Source: Roseovarius sp. S88
GTDB lineage: Bacteria > Pseudomonadota > Alphaproteobacteria > Rhodobacterales > Rhodobacteraceae
Direction of reading: 5' to 3'
Assembly: GCF_037023735.1 (NCBI RefSeq)
Contig: NZ_CP146069.1
Span: forward strand, 1,467,501-1,531,500
Length of the DNA stretch: 64,000 nucleotides
Part shown: piece by piece, positions 61,763 through 64,000 of the stretch
Layout: each line of letters starts with the position of its first letter
Numbering within the stretch: position 1 is the stretch's first letter
Program-made: the position numbers and the translations under genes
Notes under the pieces: generated by a model
What the model saw: the letters and a program-made list of their open reading frames with translations, nothing else
Database searches by the model: none
What the model was told of the DNA's origin: nothing

Positions 61763-61797
61763 TGACCACGCCCGGGTCTACTTTCCGGGCGTTGTCA
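61763..61797 (-). terminator. Rho-independent terminator overlapping the ligase stop
   Basis: The inner stem ACGCCCGG (61768-61775) / CCGGGCGT (61785-61792) is extended by TGAC/GTCA across one mismatch. On the minus strand ATTTTTAGG follows, a proper T-run. The 3' arm side covers the stop codon of the acyl-CoA ligase gene (61778). It lies 27 bases after the flavoprotein stop and may also end the POR transcript, though less well. Confidence 0.8.
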
Positions 61798-63295
61798 CCT
61801 GCATATCAGCGCTGATAAGGCTGGCCAGCTTGAGACGCTGTATTTTGCCAGAAGGGCCTTTTGGCAATTCATCAAGGAAATGCACAGTGTCAGGGGTTTT
61901 GAAAGACCCTAGACGTTCCTGACAGATGTTCAACAAGGCCGCAGACGTGAGCCCCGAGCCGTCCCGAACGCGCACAGCCGCTTCTATGGTTTCTCCGTAA
62001 CGTTCACAAGACCGGGCAAAAGCGGCGGCCTCTACCACGTCTGGATGCGTATAGAGCGCTTCATCGACCTCTCGCGGGGCGATGTTCTCTCCGCCCTTGA
62101 TGATCAACTCTTTCAACCTGCCAGTGACAAAGACGTAACCTTCCGCATCTTTCCGCGCCAGATCACCCGTCCGGAGCCAGCCGTTTCGAAAGGTGTCAGC
62201 CGTAGCGTCCGGGTTCTTGAGATACCCGCGCATGACGTTGGGTCCACGCACCACGATCTCGCCTTCTGTCTCAACAGGCACGGACGCTCCCGCGCCATCC
62301 TGAATGTCCACTTCGCAGCCAAAGGCGATGCCCGGTGAGCCAATTTTACGGACGCCTGGGGGCAGGGGGTTTGAGAGAATTTGCGCTGCAGTTTCTGTGA
62401 GCCCCATGGTCTCAACAATGGGAATTCCAAACCGGGCTTCAAAGGATGACTGCGTCTCAACCGCCAGTGCCGAGGAGGCTGAGCGGCCAAATCGCATCCG
62501 CGCGCGGCACGCTGCGGCTGGTTCCGCCGATCCATGCAGAAGATGCGAGATGATCGTTGGCACCACGGAGAACCACGTGATCTCTGCATCGTCCGCCTGT
62601 TCCCAGAACTTTGAAGCCGAGAACTTTGGCACAATCGCAAGCGATCCACCTGACACCAGGCTGCCTATGACCGTCACGCACAGCCCGTTGATGTGGTAGA
62701 CCGGCAAAACGCAAAACCCGCGATCCTGCGGCCCGAGATCATGTGCGATGGCTGTGGTCCATCCACCGGCCAGAAGACTTGCATGGCTGTGAAGCACACC
62801 TTTGGGACGCCCCGTAGTGCCGGATGTGTACATTAAGAGCGCGTCATCACCGGGCATGATCTCATGCAGTTGGGCTGTGGCATGGCCCTTCAGGGGAAGG
62901 GCGATCACGCCAGCATCATTTGCCGCGTCAAAAAGTGCAGTGCAGTCTGGATGCACATAGCCAAACCGTGCCTCGGAATGATCCAGCGCATAGGCAATGG
63001 CATCCCGTCCAGCGGCCAGGTTAATCATCGTGGCGCGAAACCCACCATAGAGCGCGCCATAAAACGCCAAAAGGCTTTCAAAACTGTTGGGGGCAACCAC
63101 CGCAACACTTTCGCCTTTGCCGCAGCCAATGGCGGTCAGTTGCGCAGCGAAGGCCTGTGCGCCATCACGCAAGTCGCGCCAACTTTGCGTTTGTCCGTCT
63201 TCCGGCAACACCACTGCGACGCCGCCCGACGCCGCCCGCGCGTCAAGCCAATCGCGAACAGTTCCCTCAGGCGGCGTTGTGCGCGACAGAATCAT
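61778..63295 (-). CDS. AMP-forming acyl-CoA ligase (candidate sulfoacetate-CoA ligase, SauT-like)
   Basis: Encodes 505 aa from the ATG at 63295, which overlaps the upstream dehydrogenase stop by four bases. The family motifs are complete: LLMYTSGTTGRPKGVLHS, GLTETAAQILS, TGDLARKDAEGYVFVTGRLKELIIKGGENIAP and the C-terminal GPSGKIQRLKL with the catalytic lysine. The pairing with an acylating aldehyde dehydrogenase is the arrangement of sauS-sauT in sulfoacetate degradation, where the ligase makes sulfoacetyl-CoA. Other short carboxylates remain possible, since specificity cannot be read directly. Confidence 0.85.
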   Translation of the reverse strand: MILSRTTPPEGTVRDWLDARAASGGVAVVLPEDGQTQSWRDLRDGAQAFAAQLTAIGCGKGESVAVVAPNSFESLLAFYGALYGGFRATMINLAAGRDAIAYALDHSEARFGYVHPDCTALFDAANDAGVIALPLKGHATAQLHEIMPGDDALLMYTSGTTGRPKGVLHSHASLLAGGWTTAIAHDLGPQDRGFCVLPVYHINGLCVTVIGSLVSGGSLAIVPKFSASKFWEQADDAEITWFSVVPTIISHLLHGSAEPAAACRARMRFGRSASSALAVETQSSFEARFGIPIVETMGLTETAAQILSNPLPPGVRKIGSPGIAFGCEVDIQDGAGASVPVETEGEIVVRGPNVMRGYLKNPDATADTFRNGWLRTGDLARKDAEGYVFVTGRLKELIIKGGENIAPREVDEALYTHPDVVEAAAFARSCERYGETIEAAVRVRDGSGLTSAALLNICQERLGSFKTPDTVHFLDELPKGPSGKIQRLKLASLISADMQVTTPGK

Positions 63296-64000
63296 TGCCC
63301 TGCAACGTCCCAATACTCAGCGAAGATGTCCTCTAGGCTGGGTTCGCATGCTGGAATTTCACGAATGATCTTAGTGGTTTGCAGAAAATGCTTCCAGTGC
63401 ACATTCTCATCCACCGCATTGCCGCCCCACGCCCCGCAACCCATCGAGAGTGAAAACGGCATTCCGTTGGTGAAAGACCCGCCTGTGGCAAAGGTATGCG
63501 CCTGATTGACGATGATGCGGCTTGTTGGGATTTCCCGCGCGAGCCTGTGCGCGCGGTCGTCTTTGGATGAATGCAGGCCGATCGAATGTCCTGCGCCCTG
63601 ATGGTTTTGAATGGCCCGTGTGATCGCAACCGCATCGTCAAAATCCTGCGCACGATAGAGCGCCAGAACCCGGCTGAGTTTCTCGCCGCTTAGTGGATGA
63701 TCCGGGCCGATGCCGTTGGTGGGCACAGCGATGTATTCCGTGCCGTCAGGTACCGCATCTTTGAGTCCAAGCGCCGTGATCATCTTGTCGGCATCCTGCG
63801 CGATGACCGCGCGGTTGAGATGCCCATCAGGCCAGAGCCGCGCCACGATACCCGCCTCATCCTCGACCACCGCGCCACCCGCGCGCGCCATGGCGGCGAC
63901 AAAGGCGTCATAGACCGCGTCCACGACCACCACAGCGTTCTCCGACGAACAAGATGTGGCGTTGTCAAAGGTCTTGGAGGCCCGGATTTTCTCTGCAGCC
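63292..64000 (-). CDS. Acylating aldehyde dehydrogenase, C-terminal part (candidate SauS)
   Basis: The frame is open to the window edge; 235 C-terminal residues are visible. The catalytic cysteine lies in KTFDNATSCSSENAVVV, the pattern of CoA-acylating aldehyde dehydrogenases (AdhE-type acetaldehyde, sulfoacetaldehyde SauS, succinate semialdehyde SucD), followed by SGEKLSRVLALYRAQDF and GHSIGLHSSKDD. Its stop overlaps the ligase start, so the two enzymes probably act in series: ligase makes acyl-CoA, dehydrogenase reduces it to the aldehyde. Sulfoacetate is favoured by gene pairing and by its frequency in marine Roseobacters, but is not proven. Confidence 0.8.
   Translation of the reverse strand, partial: AAEKIRASKTFDNATSCSSENAVVVVDAVYDAFVAAMARAGGAVVEDEAGIVARLWPDGHLNRAVIAQDADKMITALGLKDAVPDGTEYIAVPTNGIGPDHPLSGEKLSRVLALYRAQDFDDAVAITRAIQNHQGAGHSIGLHSSKDDRAHRLAREIPTSRIIVNQAHTFATGGSFTNGMPFSLSMGCGAWGGNAVDENVHWKHFLQTTKIIREIPACEPSLEDIFAEYWDVAGQ

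Noticed and set aside
60090..61769. A 559-codon open frame on the minus strand across the flavoprotein gene
   Set aside because: It mirrors the GltD-like gene, has no ribosome site and no recognisable fold.

Overview
The window looks like chromosomal DNA of a marine alphaproteobacterium of the Rhodobacterales (Roseobacter group). This rests on moderately high GC, a GapR/DUF2312 protein, a stand-alone NDUFS4-like complex I accessory gene, DUF4864 and DUF5665 proteins, a short-chain acyl XRE regulator of the ScfR/RamB type, TRAP and branched-chain-type ABC uptake systems, several DMT exporters, and FnrL-type TTGAT-N4-ATCAA boxes. The assignment is inferred from gene content only; there is no rRNA, and one tRNA-Thr(TGT) is present.

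Layout. 1-2.8 kb: end of an Ldh_2-family dehydrogenase and small genes. 2.9-9.8 kb: a type I secretion pair (HlyD-like adaptor and ABC exporter) with its probable substrate, a 1246-aa repeat protein with four ~180-aa repeats, RTX-like glycine-rich motifs and CHRD pieces in reversed order. 10-18.7 kb: LysR regulator, DMT exporter, universal stress protein, zinc-ribbon and sulfotransferase-like proteins, uvrB, NDUFS4-like protein and PPK2. 18.8-21.7 kb: DUF1007 plus NicO metal transporter, and a MATE exporter. 21.7-24 kb: queC-queD-queE-queF behind a very clear preQ1-I riboswitch. 24.4-28 kb: a phosphatase gene and three DMT exporters, with two families of palindromic repeats nearby.

28-42.7 kb is an acetate/short-chain-acid-like locus. 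A five-gene ABC uptake operon ends in acs. Divergent from it are a ScfR-type regulator, a REC-only response regulator, a small two-helix membrane protein and a histidine kinase fused to a sodium:solute symporter-like domain, a layout resembling CrbS/MxtR systems. Next come a FliM/FliN-like gene and an MBL hydrolase, both apparently disrupted by one missing base in a C/G homopolymer. 43-51 kb: a FadB-like protein whose dehydrogenase half lacks the catalytic residues, gapR, tRNA-Thr, a 2OG-Fe(II) oxygenase family protein, a patatin, an outer-membrane barrel and a beta-lactamase-fold hydrolase.

51.2-61.7 kb is the most coherent system: a GntR/FCD regulator divergent from a TRAP transporter (binding protein and a fused DctQM permease), a Dld-type D-lactate dehydrogenase, three subunits of a pyruvate:ferredoxin oxidoreductase and a GltD-like flavoprotein with a C-terminal ferredoxin domain. 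Its promoter region holds a perfect FNR box followed by a perfect 9-bp inverted repeat whose half-site recurs next to the regulator's own start. I infer oxygen-responsive, substrate-gated conversion of imported lactate to pyruvate and acetyl-CoA. The window ends with an acyl-CoA ligase and a partial acylating aldehyde dehydrogenase that resemble the sulfoacetate pair SauT/SauS.
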